Assembly (NCBI GenBank): GCA_030388725.1
Contig: CP128857.1
Span: forward strand, 3,348,001 to 3,412,000
Direction of reading: 5' to 3'
Length of the DNA: 64,000 nt
Source of the DNA: Prodigiosinella aquatilis
Lineage (GTDB): Bacteria > Pseudomonadota > Gammaproteobacteria > Enterobacterales > Enterobacteriaceae
The notes under the pieces are model-generated. The model made no database searches and was not told where the DNA came from. It was given only the letters and a program-made list of their open reading frames with translations. Position numbers and translations under genes: made by a program. This document shows, one piece after another, positions 18,772-27,608 of the stretch (the stretch's first letter is position 1; every line of letters starts with the position of its first letter).

Positions 18772-19380
18772 TCAAGCATATTCAATGATTTTTTTGTATT
18801 GTTTTTTTTTATTACATATTCGGTGATGATACCAAAAATTAAGAGCTGATGTTTTCTCTACACCGATCTTTTTAAGGAAGTTACACTTATGATGACTGAC
18901 TGTTTTAAAGCTGAGCTTTAACATATAAGAAATCTGAATAGTTGAGAGCCCTGACATCAGCATAATCAAGACCTTCCTTTCCATATTTGTAACATTTAAT
19001 TTATACTCAGCTGTTTCAATGTTCTTATGAAGAATAAACTGTTCGCACAATTCTTCTATCTCAGAGACATTTTTAGACACACATATGAATTTAAATTTCT
19101 TGATCAAAACCAGTTCAATGATAAAGGCATCTATTTCAGATGACAAAATGATGACTCTTCCCCAATCTATGACCTCTTCATTTTCCTTAAGAAAATCCAG
19201 GCATCTAGTGAAGTTACTACCTGTTAAATTAATGATAAGATAGTCCTTAGTATTCAACTCAATCTTTGGATTGAATTGAATAGAGGCAACCTCTCTAATA
19301 AATGCCATCCGTCTTAATAGCAACAGTTTTAATCCCTGCTCTGTGTAGTGGCATTCACTCCATATTACTACTCTTGGCAT
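18772..19380 (-). CDS. LuxR/FixJ-type transcriptional regulator
   Basis: About 202 residues with an N-terminal half that has the length of a receiver-like domain (hydrophobic strands, but no clear phospho-acceptor Asp) and a C-terminal LuxR-type helix-turn-helix (MERKVLIMLMSGLSTIQISY, then LSFKTVSHHKCNFLKKIG). This form is like RcsA and fimbrial regulators. The ATG at 19380 has an AGAGG ribosome site six bases upstream. It precedes the EAL gene and the polysaccharide operon, so a role in switching surface polysaccharide is inferred from position only. The DNA is markedly AT-rich. Confidence 0.75.
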   Translation of the reverse strand: MPRVVIWSECHYTEQGLKLLLLRRMAFIREVASIQFNPKIELNTKDYLIINLTGSNFTRCLDFLKENEEVIDWGRVIILSSEIDAFIIELVLIKKFKFICVSKNVSEIEELCEQFILHKNIETAEYKLNVTNMERKVLIMLMSGLSTIQISYMLKLSFKTVSHHKCNFLKKIGVEKTSALNFWYHHRICNKKKQYKKIIEYA

Positions 19381-20459
19381 CGAGCACCTCTTCACATCTA
19401 TTGTTGAACTATAAAAGTCAAGACAAAGAACACCATTTGCAAGGTAACAGAATAATTTTTTTAAAGAGGGGTTACTTTTCTTATAATTTTAACAACCCCG
19501 GTAATCTAATAACTCTAATAATTCTCAGGGAGAGAGAATATTACCTTGAGAAAATGATTCCAATCGTTTTTGCCGATCGTAAACACCAGATCAATAGATT
19601 TAAGCTATAAATAACCATTTATTGATCGGATTTATATTTTTTTTACCAAGAATTATCTTATTGAAATTTACGGAAGGCCTTATCCTTTACGCTTTTTTTA
19701 ATAACTCATTAACCTTTTCATACATATGTAAGATATTTCTTATTCCGTGTCATATAGGAAAAATATACCCACACATGCAGAATATAATTCTGCATAATTT
19801 AATTATTTAGCAATTAATTCCATGTTAAGCAAAAAAAATTATAGTCGATAATTTTTGTAATTTTTAATTGCAGCAACTTTGACCCGCCAGATACTAACAT
19901 CTACGCAAAGAATGCTCTTTTACACGTTGAGCCGTACTCCTCACGTCAAAATACTTATTGCACGATGTCGTAGCCGCTCAAAACTGATATGACGCCATGT
20001 AATAACTTCAGAAATTAATTTAATTATTTAATGTATTAGCTGAACCAAAATAAAGCCACCAGCGAACAGATTATCCACTTTATAGGCGTTAATATATGTA
20101 ATTCCGGGGTCGTACAGCGCCAAAAGGTTCCAGAGGAATGTATGATATTGAGTAGAATGAGTTGTTAATCTTAATAAATAATACATCAATGTTTCATCAT
20201 AAAAAGTGATGAACAAAACTCCACGACTTATATTAAAAAGGACCAAGAATGTGTAAGGATATGTTATTACATACAATGCACGTAAATATCCCACATGGAC
20301 TAAGTGAAGAAAAATAGCATAAGTTAATGTGATATAAGTTTAGAAAACATGGAGGGTGATGAATAGATTCTATTCTTGATTCAGTTCATCCGGGATCGTC
20401 GGCAAGATTCCGTTATAGATGAATACAAAGAGGCCATAAAATAACAATAATACAATGGA
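19381..20459. other. AT-rich intergenic stretch with no supported gene
   Basis: About 1.1 kb between the LuxR-type gene and the transposase remnants. It is strongly AT-rich. The open frames are short and have no recognisable family; the longest, 20028-20294 on the minus strand, gives 88 hydrophobic residues without similarity that I recognise. I see no RNA gene or clear terminator. Confidence 0.5.
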
Positions 20460-20463
20460 AGGT

Positions 20464-20544
20464 CAGCTTCCTCGAACGCCGAATCTGAACGCTATAGAGA
20501 TAGAGCACCTATGCGGCGTAATTCACAAATCACAATTTAACTAA
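20464..20544 (+). pseudogene. IS630-type transposase C-terminal remnant
   Basis: The plus strand encodes QLPRTPNLNAIEIEHLCGVI and a few more residues before a stop at 20542-20544. This resembles the C-terminal DDE region of IS630-type transposases (pattern LP.YSPNLNPIE..W). The rest of the gene is absent or unreadable upstream. It is a scar and no active element is present. Confidence 0.5.
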
Positions 20545-20666
20545 CCTTTATAAATAAGCGTTCCCAGATGCCACATTCCGACTTCTTATCACAACACATC
20601 CCCCCACAATAGCAGGTGGATTGATGAGCAGTTACCTGACCTGTCAGGCAAAACAGGGAAATGCCG

Positions 20667-20895
20667 TCAAACTGCGTGGTGATTTCCGGTCTTATACCAG
20701 TGTTGCTGACAGCGTGAGCGCAGCCAGCCGAAATCTTTCGTGGCGGTTTCCACGATGGCAGCGAAGCGGGCTTCCGCCGGCCACTGTTCACTGTTTTTGT
20801 CTGCACCGGGCACCGGTTTTCCCGTCTGTTTAGCCTGATTACGCCAGTTATAGAGGGTAGCTTCGGATATTCCTTCCCTCAGTGCACAGGATGCT
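20667..20895 (-). pseudogene. IS3-type transposase OrfA fragment
   Basis: The minus strand encodes a frame containing LREGISEATLYNWRNQAKQT and PVPGADKNSEQWPAEARFAA, the form of the helix-turn-helix OrfA protein of IS3-type elements. It ends early at a stop (20667-20669) and has no N-terminus, so it is a fragment. It lies about 130 bases downstream of the effector gene, a sign that the effector region was acquired or rearranged. Confidence 0.6.
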
Positions 20896-21026
20896 ATTCA
20901 CCAAAAGTTAAAGTTTATTTTTTCTTGACTTAACACGGTAGCTGACACTGAGGGCCGGTGGCAGACGGCGAGTTGGGATAATAGTACGGGCATAAATAGA
21001 GTTTACTAATCCATCGCGTGCAAGGG

Positions 21027-21821
21027 TTATTCGGCGTTGAAAATCTGTAGACCCACCATAGGTAACCCGCTGATTGCGGAGAATTTATTAATCATTTCCT
21101 TGAAATCATTTTTATGAAATTCAAACTCACCATTATTAGGGTCGAATATTAATTTTTTTCCGTTTTCTGATTTAGAAAAGCCCAGTGCATGAGATCCTTC
21201 ATGGCTATAGATAGCCATAATGCCTCGTTTTGCATCAGCTAATGCTGAGTTAAATGTATCGAATGCAGCATCATCATCTTTCAAATATCTTTCTGATGTT
21301 TTTACCATAGTCAGGAAAGGCATATCTTTACTGAGCTGATTCTCAAGCCGTGGTTTGAGTTTTATATTCTTATACTCCGCCGCCTGAATCAGGCTTTCTG
21401 TTCCTGCCAACGAAGCCTTGCTGATATCGCCGCTTGCTGTCGCTAGTTTGATTTGGAACGCGTGTTCGTGACGATAGAAATTATGCAGAATTCGGGAGTT
21501 TACAACGCCATCAAAGGAAGCCAGATAATTCATCCTTTCTGCCGCTGCATAGTGATTGGCATGGGAACCGTCTTTCTTGACCTTTTCCAACCAGCTTAAC
21601 GATAATCCGAAACACATTGCTCGTTCATGTATGCCGTGATTGTTGGTACATCGACTCTGATCGAATCTTGCTAATACTGAGTCATTCAATAAAGACGGTA
21701 AACTTTTCCAGCGAGGATCGTTTAGATTTGATGGTTCAGGCATTAACTTATCATCAGAGTGGGACGTATTCATCTCGATGTGGAGTAGAGATGGGTGAGA
21801 CAAATGGGATGTTTTTATCAT
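21027..21821 (-). CDS. hopC1: Type III effector HopC1 family, YopT/AvrPphB-type (C58) cysteine protease
   Basis: A 264-residue protein with the C58 peptidase triad: Cys70 in RAMCFGLSLSW, His211 in GSHALGF and Asp227 in FDPNNGEF. The text around it (LARFDQSRCTNNHGI, AAERMNYLASFDGVV, HNFYRHEHAF) agrees with what I know of Pseudomonas syringae HopC1 and Erwinia HopPtoC. The N-terminus is Ser-, Thr- and His-rich, as expected for a type III secretion signal; there is no Sec signal peptide. The ATG at 21821 has an AGGA ribosome site eight bases upstream, and an HrpL box lies 30 bases further up. It would be injected into plant cells. The target is unknown. It is flanked by transposase remnants. Confidence 0.92.
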   Translation of the reverse strand: MIKTSHLSHPSLLHIEMNTSHSDDKLMPEPSNLNDPRWKSLPSLLNDSVLARFDQSRCTNNHGIHERAMCFGLSLSWLEKVKKDGSHANHYAAAERMNYLASFDGVVNSRILHNFYRHEHAFQIKLATASGDISKASLAGTESLIQAAEYKNIKLKPRLENQLSKDMPFLTMVKTSERYLKDDDAAFDTFNSALADAKRGIMAIYSHEGSHALGFSKSENGKKLIFDPNNGEFEFHKNDFKEMINKFSAISGLPMVGLQIFNAE

Positions 21822-21850
21822 CGCGTCATTCCTGTTTGTGATTTTTAGAA

Positions 21851-21878
21851 TGAGTGGGTTTTAAAAACCACGGGTTCC
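21851..21878 (-). promoter_or_regulatory. HrpL-dependent promoter (hrp box) of hopC1
   Basis: On the minus strand the sequence is GGAACC, then 15 bases, then CCACTCA, matching the hrp box consensus GGAACC-N15/16-CCACNNA at every fixed position. It ends 30 bases before the effector ATG and points to it. This is the promoter type read by the HrpL sigma factor, so the gene should be expressed with the Hrp type III secretion system, encoded outside this window. Confidence 0.93.
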
Positions 21879-22108
21879 GTAGCATGAAATGAGAGACAAG
21901 GAATGGGACTGACGTATTCCGTCAGATGGGTGCATATCGCGTTTACCTCCTTTTTCTTCATTTACATCAAAGAATCACCGCTAGTAGGTCGCTATTGTGG
22001 AGAATCTGCCTGGAGAAACACCGCCAGGCGGCATCGACGCAGACCTGTCGGACAGAGCGGCGCGTCTCATCGCCATTTTCTCATCTTGCAGTCAGGAAGA
22101 TCATATTT

Positions 22109-23410
22109 ATGACGCAACAACAAGTAACGCTTTCGCTGGACGAACATGATGATATTTCAATGGATTTGCTTTCCGGGACACTGGGACGCGCTGGCGTAGA
22201 TATCCGGCCTTTGGAAAAACAAGGGCTATGTAGCTTCGATCCAGGGTTTAACAATACCGCAGGTTGCAAGTCCGCCATCAGTTATATCGACACCGATAAC
22301 AGTATTCTGCTACATCGGGGATTTCCGGTGGCTCAACTGGCGAGTCAATGTGACTTTCTGGAAATGAGTTACATCCTTTTGTATGGCGAACCACCTACTG
22401 AAGCGGAATATCAGGATTTCAGACAAATCATCACGCGCCATACACTGGTAAACGAACAGATGGCACGGATGTGTAGCGGCTTTCGTCGCGATTCTCATCC
22501 CATGGCATTAATGTGCGCATTGGTGGGTGCGCTGGCGGCGTTCTATCATGATGTGCTGGATGTGGATGATCCGGATCACCGAAAACTGGCGGAAGTCAGA
22601 CTGCTGTCAAAAATGCCGACACTGGCGGCCATGAGCTACAAATACGCCATCGAACAACCCGCTAACTACCCGCGCAACAACTTGTCCTACGCTGGCAACT
22701 TTCTGCATATGTTGTTCGCAGTGCAGGCTGAGCCATACGAGATCAATCCCGTACTGGAGCATGCAATGGATCAGATTCTAATCCTGCATGCCGATCATGG
22801 TCAGTGCCCTTCCACCATGACGGTACGAGCGGCCGGCTCCTCAGGGGCTAACCCTTTCGCCTGTATTGCGGCAGGTCTGGCGTCGATGTGGGGGTCATCA
22901 CACGGTGGTGCGAGTGAGGCTTGCATGCAGATGCTGGAAGAGATCCAAACCGTGGATCAGATCCCTGAGTTTTTGAACCGGGCCATGTTGCATCCTGAAG
23001 TGTTCCGCCGCCTGGGTTTTGGTAACTCTCTATATCAACACTTCGATCCCCGCGCGGCTATCCTGAGGGATACCTGTCATCGGGTTCTGAAAGAACTGGG
23101 TATGGAGGACAGCTTGCTACAGGTAGCGATGGCGCTGGAAAGTGTGGCGATGAGCAACCCATTCTTCATTGACAATGGCCTGTACCCCAGTGTCGATTTC
23201 TATACGGCGGTTATTCTAAAGGCAATGGGATTACCTTCAACCATGTTTACCGTGGTCACTGCTGTCGGACGGACATTGGGTTGGGTGACGCACTGGAACG
23301 AAATGCACAGCGAGCCACTGAATATTTATCGCCCACGTCAGTTGTATGTGGGAGAAGGGCCACGTGACTATATGTCCCATCGCAGTACAGACAGCGCCTC
23401 ACACACCTGA
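22109..23410 (+). CDS. Citrate synthase paralogue with an active-site His-to-Asn change
   Basis: A 433-residue protein homologous over its whole length to hexameric GltA. The ATG at 22109 has an AGGAAGA ribosome site. Catalytic His265 (WGSSHGGASE) and Asp363 (PSVDFYT) are kept, and so are the arginines in DPRA, GRTLGW and RPRQLY. The third catalytic residue, His305 of E. coli (GFGHRVYK), is Asn306 here (GFGNSLYQ), with the next Arg changed to Ser. Enzyme activity may be low, changed or lost. It is transcribed divergently from hopC1. It may be a specialised second citrate or methylcitrate synthase; the housekeeping gltA should be elsewhere. Confidence 0.88.
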   Translation: MTQQQVTLSLDEHDDISMDLLSGTLGRAGVDIRPLEKQGLCSFDPGFNNTAGCKSAISYIDTDNSILLHRGFPVAQLASQCDFLEMSYILLYGEPPTEAEYQDFRQIITRHTLVNEQMARMCSGFRRDSHPMALMCALVGALAAFYHDVLDVDDPDHRKLAEVRLLSKMPTLAAMSYKYAIEQPANYPRNNLSYAGNFLHMLFAVQAEPYEINPVLEHAMDQILILHADHGQCPSTMTVRAAGSSGANPFACIAAGLASMWGSSHGGASEACMQMLEEIQTVDQIPEFLNRAMLHPEVFRRLGFGNSLYQHFDPRAAILRDTCHRVLKELGMEDSLLQVAMALESVAMSNPFFIDNGLYPSVDFYTAVILKAMGLPSTMFTVVTAVGRTLGWVTHWNEMHSEPLNIYRPRQLYVGEGPRDYMSHRSTDSASHT

Positions 23411-23629
23411 ATGCCCGGTACAGAAAGTGGCGGTTGCCCGCGGTAAACAGAGCAGCAACCACTTTCCGTTACTATCACAGGATATGTTCGGTGGACACTA
23501 AAGCGACGAAAGTTTTCCCGGAATAAAGAATAAATGGAGCAATGGTAGGAATAGACGAATTACTAACCGTCACTGTGCACCATAAATCCGTGTACCGGGA
23601 GATTAGGTTTTATTACCGTGACGTGCGTT

Positions 23630-24568
23630 CTACAGCCCATTCACTGGCAGTCTCTCCAGGATCGCCTGGGCGGTATTGACATCCGTTACCAACGAGTTAA
23701 TCATCCCCGAACGCACCGCACCGATAATCCCGGCAGCTTTTTCTGGTGTCGCCGCCACCCCGATAGTCAGCGGTGTACGGCGCAACTGTTCAGGCGATGC
23801 CGCAATCATTCGCTCCTCGCCTTCCCAATGCAGAATCTCACCAGACTCAGTCACATAGTGACGCAGCACATCGCCAGCAGCCTGACTCAACGCCTGCTCG
23901 CCAGGTGTCGCCGTGGTGGATTCACTCGGCTTCGGCGCATGGGTTAACCCCACACCAACAATCGCGACATCAAGACGATCCCACAGTGAAATAATTTCCT
24001 GCACACTGGCATCACTGAGAAACGCATCACGCAGTTCAGCAGAAGAAATATAAGGTGCATGCAGAAAATACGGCGTGCCTTCCATCTGCTCGGCGGCGCG
24101 CCGGACAAATTCGGTTATCTGGAAATGTGGTGCCGCCTGTTGCATACCGCCGTTCAATGCAACGGTCAACACGCCGGGTAGCCGCGGTAAACCAGCCAGC
24201 GTCACTTCTCTGATTGCCCGCCCCCAGCCAATCCCCAACACCGAGCCAGCACCTAGTCCGGCCTGTTGCAGAATTGAAGCCAGGGGTGTGGTCAGTGAAC
24301 CCAGCACATTGTTAGGCGGGGCATCCACCACAAATGCCTGCTTCAGCCCCAGTCGCTGTATCAGATCGGCGGTCATATTTTCCGGTGAAGACAACTCGAT
24401 GACTTCAATGCGCACAATGCCCGCCGCACGCGCTTTATTAAGCAATCGAGAAATCGTTGCGGTAGAGACGTCCAATTTCTGGGCAATCTCCTTTTGAGAC
24501 ATGTCTGACTCGTAATGCAGCTTCGCCACCATATGCATCATAGCGCGCGTGGCTGCAACTTCTTGCAA
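23630..24568 (-). CDS. SorC-family (SorC/DeoR-type) sugar-binding transcriptional regulator
   Basis: A 312-residue regulator with an N-terminal helix-turn-helix (MSQKEIAQKLDVSTATISRL, about residues 23-42) and a C-terminal SorC-type sugar-phosphate effector domain (GIGWGRAIREV; VGVGLTHAP). Such proteins usually control a neighbouring sugar operon. It is divergent from the aldolase-kinase-PTS operon, with a 233-base gap that should hold the operator. The start at 24568 is a TTG, the first plausible one with a GAG ribosome site; it is uncertain by a few codons. Confidence 0.85.
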   Translation of the reverse strand: MQEVAATRAMMHMVAKLHYESDMSQKEIAQKLDVSTATISRLLNKARAAGIVRIEVIELSSPENMTADLIQRLGLKQAFVVDAPPNNVLGSLTTPLASILQQAGLGAGSVLGIGWGRAIREVTLAGLPRLPGVLTVALNGGMQQAAPHFQITEFVRRAAEQMEGTPYFLHAPYISSAELRDAFLSDASVQEIISLWDRLDVAIVGVGLTHAPKPSESTTATPGEQALSQAAGDVLRHYVTESGEILHWEGEERMIAASPEQLRRTPLTIGVAATPEKAAGIIGAVRSGMINSLVTDVNTAQAILERLPVNGL

Positions 24569-24801
24569 AATTGGCTCTTTCAGCTTGAAATTCCTTTCAG
24601 CAATGTATTACACTCATTTCGTTGATAGGGTAATTATTGCGCAGCGCCCAAGAGAATGCAATGCGCTTAAGACGAATAAACCCTTATATACCGGCACATT
24701 GAGCAGTTTTAATCCTGCTAAAACCAGAGAAAATGGAGATCACTACAAGTCAGTCTGAGAGATTTTTTACATGCAATAAATTTCACCCAAAGGAGAAACA
24801 T

Positions 24802-25707
24802 ATGTCAAAAATGTCCACTTCAGAATTACGCAGTTATCAGCAAATCTGCGGTAACGATGGCGCGATGATGGTTATCGCCTGTGATCAGCGCGGTGCCATG
24901 CGCAGCCTGTTATCGAACGACCCTCAGCAGCAGGCCAGCATCTCTGAACGTGAGTTGGGGGTGATTAAAGCGGATATCACCAAGTATCTGGCCAGCAAAG
25001 CGTCCTGTGTCCTGGTCGATGCTGTGTGTGCCGTACCACAATTAGTCGACGACGGCATTATCGCCCGAGATACCGCGTTACTGATTGGTCTGGATGCGTC
25101 AGGATGGGATGTATCCCCGGAAGGCTATCGCCTCTCCAGACTGGTGCCGAAAATAACTGCCCGTCGAGTACGTGAGCTAGGCGCAACCGGAGGTAAAATT
25201 ATGGTTTATCTACGCGCCGATCACCCAGCAGCCAATCAGCATAATATAGCAATCCTGCACCACTGCATTGAAGATTTTGCCCGCGAAGATTTATTGCTGG
25301 TCGTTGAGTTCCTGACTTATAAACTCGAGAGTGAAACCGAAGAAGCCTATAAAGAAAAAGTGCCATCGTTGATCTACGAAGGAACCAAAATTTGTCTTGA
25401 TTGCGGTGCCAAAGTGCTCAAACTACCCTACCCGGGATCACTACTCGCATGTGAAGAGATCACCAAACTCGCCGGCGATGTGCCTTGGGCGGTACTGTCG
25501 GCAGGCGTCGATCACACAACGTTCCTTACACAGGTCGCCGATGCCATGAGCAAAGGAGCTTCCGGTGTGATCGCCGGTCGCTCACTGTGGAAAGACTGTA
25601 TTTCGCTGGACAGAACATCTACCAGGGAAAGACTGGAAACGCTGGCCATTCCGCGTCTGAACGAGATTCAGGCAGTTATTCAACAATATTACCACGCCGC
25701 TAAATAA
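24802..25707 (+). CDS. Class I aldolase, LacD/tagatose-bisphosphate aldolase type
   Basis: A 301-residue TIM-barrel aldolase of the LacD type (DeoC/LacD superfamily, which also holds the sulfofructose-phosphate aldolase YihT). The ATG at 24802 has an AAAGGAG ribosome site. Characteristic parts are IACDQRGAMRSLL near the N-terminus, KIMVYLRAD, the probable Schiff-base region CGAKVLKLPYPG, and SAGVDHTTF/GVIAGRSLW at the C-terminal phosphate site. It would split a ketohexose (bis)phosphate into two three-carbon units. It is the first gene of the operon with a kinase and a PTS. The true substrate is not known. Confidence 0.82.
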   Translation: MSKMSTSELRSYQQICGNDGAMMVIACDQRGAMRSLLSNDPQQQASISERELGVIKADITKYLASKASCVLVDAVCAVPQLVDDGIIARDTALLIGLDASGWDVSPEGYRLSRLVPKITARRVRELGATGGKIMVYLRADHPAANQHNIAILHHCIEDFAREDLLLVVEFLTYKLESETEEAYKEKVPSLIYEGTKICLDCGAKVLKLPYPGSLLACEEITKLAGDVPWAVLSAGVDHTTFLTQVADAMSKGASGVIAGRSLWKDCISLDRTSTRERLETLAIPRLNEIQAVIQQYYHAAK

Positions 25708-25724
25708 GGCCGGGCAGGTGAAAA

Positions 25725-26387
25725 ATGACGGAGAAAAGAACAGTGTCTGACGTTGAATCCCGGGCTCACTACCATTCTGATACGCAGGTATCACCACCTG
25801 AGTCGACCAACAACGTCTCGGGTAAGCGGGTTATCCTGGTCAACGGAATTCCCGCATCGGGGAAAAGTCGTCTTGCCGTGGCGCTTTCTGAACGGACCGG
25901 CTGGCTTCAGCTATCACTGGATGGCATTAAAAACCCTTTTCTTCAGCGCATTGAAGGTGTGGATCGCCGGTTTAATCGCCTACTGGGCCAGGCGAGTTAT
26001 CAGGTTATCTGGTCCATTGTGGCCGGAGCACCCAACGGCAGCACTTTTATCGTCGATGCCTGGTTTGGTTTTCAACCGAAAGACGTACTGAAAACATACC
26101 TGGTGCAGGCGGGTGTCACTAACATGGTGGAAATCTGGTGTCATATTTCTGGCGATCTGGCGGGACAACGCTACATGGCACGGCTCGACCAGCGTTTACC
26201 TGGACATCCTGGTGCTGAATACATACCAGAATTGATCACGCTTGCCGAAAAAGCGACGCCGATGGGTTTTGGCCCGGTCTATTCGGTGGATCAAGATCAA
26301 CCGATAGACATGGATAGCATCAATGACTGGGTAGTAAAGTCGCTTTCAGAACCAATGCCAATCGATTCCAGGATGACGGATATATGA
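25725..26387 (+). CDS. P-loop kinase, chloramphenicol-phosphotransferase-like
   Basis: A 220-residue P-loop NTPase. After a polar 30-residue lead comes Walker A GIPASGKSR (about residues 41-49), then WLQLSLDGIK with an acidic residue at the place used by small-molecule kinases, STFIVDAWFG and a later RLDQRLPGH. This layout is that of chloramphenicol 3-O-phosphotransferase-like and zeta-toxin-like kinases. It starts 17 bases after the aldolase and precedes PTS genes, so a sugar-phosphate kinase making a bisphosphate for the aldolase is a fair inference. There is no antitoxin next to it. Substrate unknown. Confidence 0.75.
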   Translation: MTEKRTVSDVESRAHYHSDTQVSPPESTNNVSGKRVILVNGIPASGKSRLAVALSERTGWLQLSLDGIKNPFLQRIEGVDRRFNRLLGQASYQVIWSIVAGAPNGSTFIVDAWFGFQPKDVLKTYLVQAGVTNMVEIWCHISGDLAGQRYMARLDQRLPGHPGAEYIPELITLAEKATPMGFGPVYSVDQDQPIDMDSINDWVVKSLSEPMPIDSRMTDI

Positions 26388-26631
26388 AAATTTAAATTCA
26401 TTAATAATGGCACGGTGAAAATTAACGTTATTAAATAATATTATCTTTCCTGATAAGGATTTCATCATGATAAAAAATAAATAACCACTATTTCTATAAG
26501 ACATTATTTTTCATGCTTTACTGGCTATTTTTTATTTTTTGAAAATAACAGATAGGAAAAGATAGATCACAGTTTTTACTTTTAAGAAACATCATACTGC
26601 AATAAATTCCAATTCATCGAAAAGGGATATT

Positions 26632-27075
26632 ATGTTAACTGACTGGATTAATGAAAGTAACATTAGCATAATTGATAAAACAGAAGACTGGCGAAGTGCA
26701 GTAGCTTTAGCCATGCAACCATTAATTGCTCAATTAGCGGTCGAAGATCGCTATCTTCAAGCTATTTATGCAATGCATGAAGAAATCGGCCCTTATTATG
26801 TTCTCGGCGAAGGTATTGCTATGCCACATGCCAGACCAGAAAACGGAGTAATAAGAACCGCACTCTCTCTGGTTATTATCTCTGAAGGTGTCGAGTTTGG
26901 CAGTGAAGATAATGACCCGGTTTATATCATATTTGGTCTGGCTGCCGTGGATAGCCACTCACATATTGATATGATTGCCAGCCTGGCAAAAATATTCTGC
27001 GATGAGGAAACCATAAAGAAATTAAAAATAGCGAAAGATAAAGACACGATACTGAAAATAGTTCAGCAATTCTAA
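26632..27075 (+). CDS. PTS EIIA component (fructose/mannitol-ascorbate type)
   Basis: A 147-residue EIIA protein. The phosphorylated histidine is His66 in IAMPHARPE, the hallmark of PTS EIIA type 2 proteins such as UlaC. It receives phosphate from HPr and passes it to the EIIB protein. It follows the kinase gene after a 244-base AT-rich gap that may carry its own promoter. The sequence is AT-rich compared with the aldolase. Confidence 0.88.
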   Translation: MLTDWINESNISIIDKTEDWRSAVALAMQPLIAQLAVEDRYLQAIYAMHEEIGPYYVLGEGIAMPHARPENGVIRTALSLVIISEGVEFGSEDNDPVYIIFGLAAVDSHSHIDMIASLAKIFCDEETIKKLKIAKDKDTILKIVQQF

Positions 27076-27257
27076 GTCAATAATACGAGTAAGCGACAAA
27101 TCTGCCTGGAGCCGATCTGAACGATGCGCACGGCGGCCCAACGGGCTGATGGCGATGGAAAGGCCGAGTAATAAAGACGGTGCATCTGTACCTTGATAGA
27201 TCTCGGGTTATATAGGCAACAGCGCAAAATCGACTAACGAACACCTAAGGAATATTT

Positions 27258-27560
27258 ATGGAAAAGTTATCAATCCTGGCAGTATGCGGCGCTGGTCTGG
27301 GTAGCAGCTTTGCCTGCGAAATGAGTATTGAAGCGGCGCTGAAAGATTTGGGGGTCGAAGCCACTCTTGCTCACTGTGATATTTCCAGCGCCACCTCGAC
27401 GCGTGCGGATATTATTATGACCGGTGAGAACTTCAAATCTCAGTTTCAGCATTACACCATCAACGCGACAATTATATATCTGAAACGTTTGGTGGATAAA
27501 AATGAAATAAAAACAAAGCTAATCCCCGTGCTTCAAACCATGGGGCATTTGGCTAAATAA
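27258..27560 (+). CDS. PTS EIIB component (ascorbate/galactitol type)
   Basis: A 100-residue EIIB protein with the phosphorylated Cys10 in AVCGAGLGSSF, as in UlaB and GatB. It takes phosphate from EIIA and gives it to the substrate moved by EIIC. It lies 182 bases after the EIIA gene, and the gap holds part of a palindromic-repeat-like sequence. The EIIC gene follows 48 bases later. Confidence 0.9.
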   Translation: MEKLSILAVCGAGLGSSFACEMSIEAALKDLGVEATLAHCDISSATSTRADIIMTGENFKSQFQHYTINATIIYLKRLVDKNEIKTKLIPVLQTMGHLAK

Positions 27561-27608
27561 TTTTTAATTAACACTCCGATTATTGTGAATCCATACAGGG
27601 GACTTATT

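Noticed and set aside
20028..20294. Minus-strand open frame of 88 hydrophobic residues
   Set aside because: AT-rich DNA, no ribosome site or family that I recognise, and no neighbour in an operon; more likely chance.
20537..20833. Open frames on both strands near the effector
   Set aside because: They are other frames of the IS3-type transposase fragment.
21926..22108. 61-residue N-terminal extension of the citrate synthase paralogue
   Set aside because: The GltA homology and the ribosome site both support the ATG at 22109.
23423..23467. Imperfect inverted repeat after the citrate synthase paralogue
   Set aside because: The stem has a bulge and no T tract; too weak to call a terminator.
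25725..26387. P-loop kinase as a zeta-type toxin
   Set aside because: There is no antitoxin gene beside it, and it sits inside a metabolic operon.
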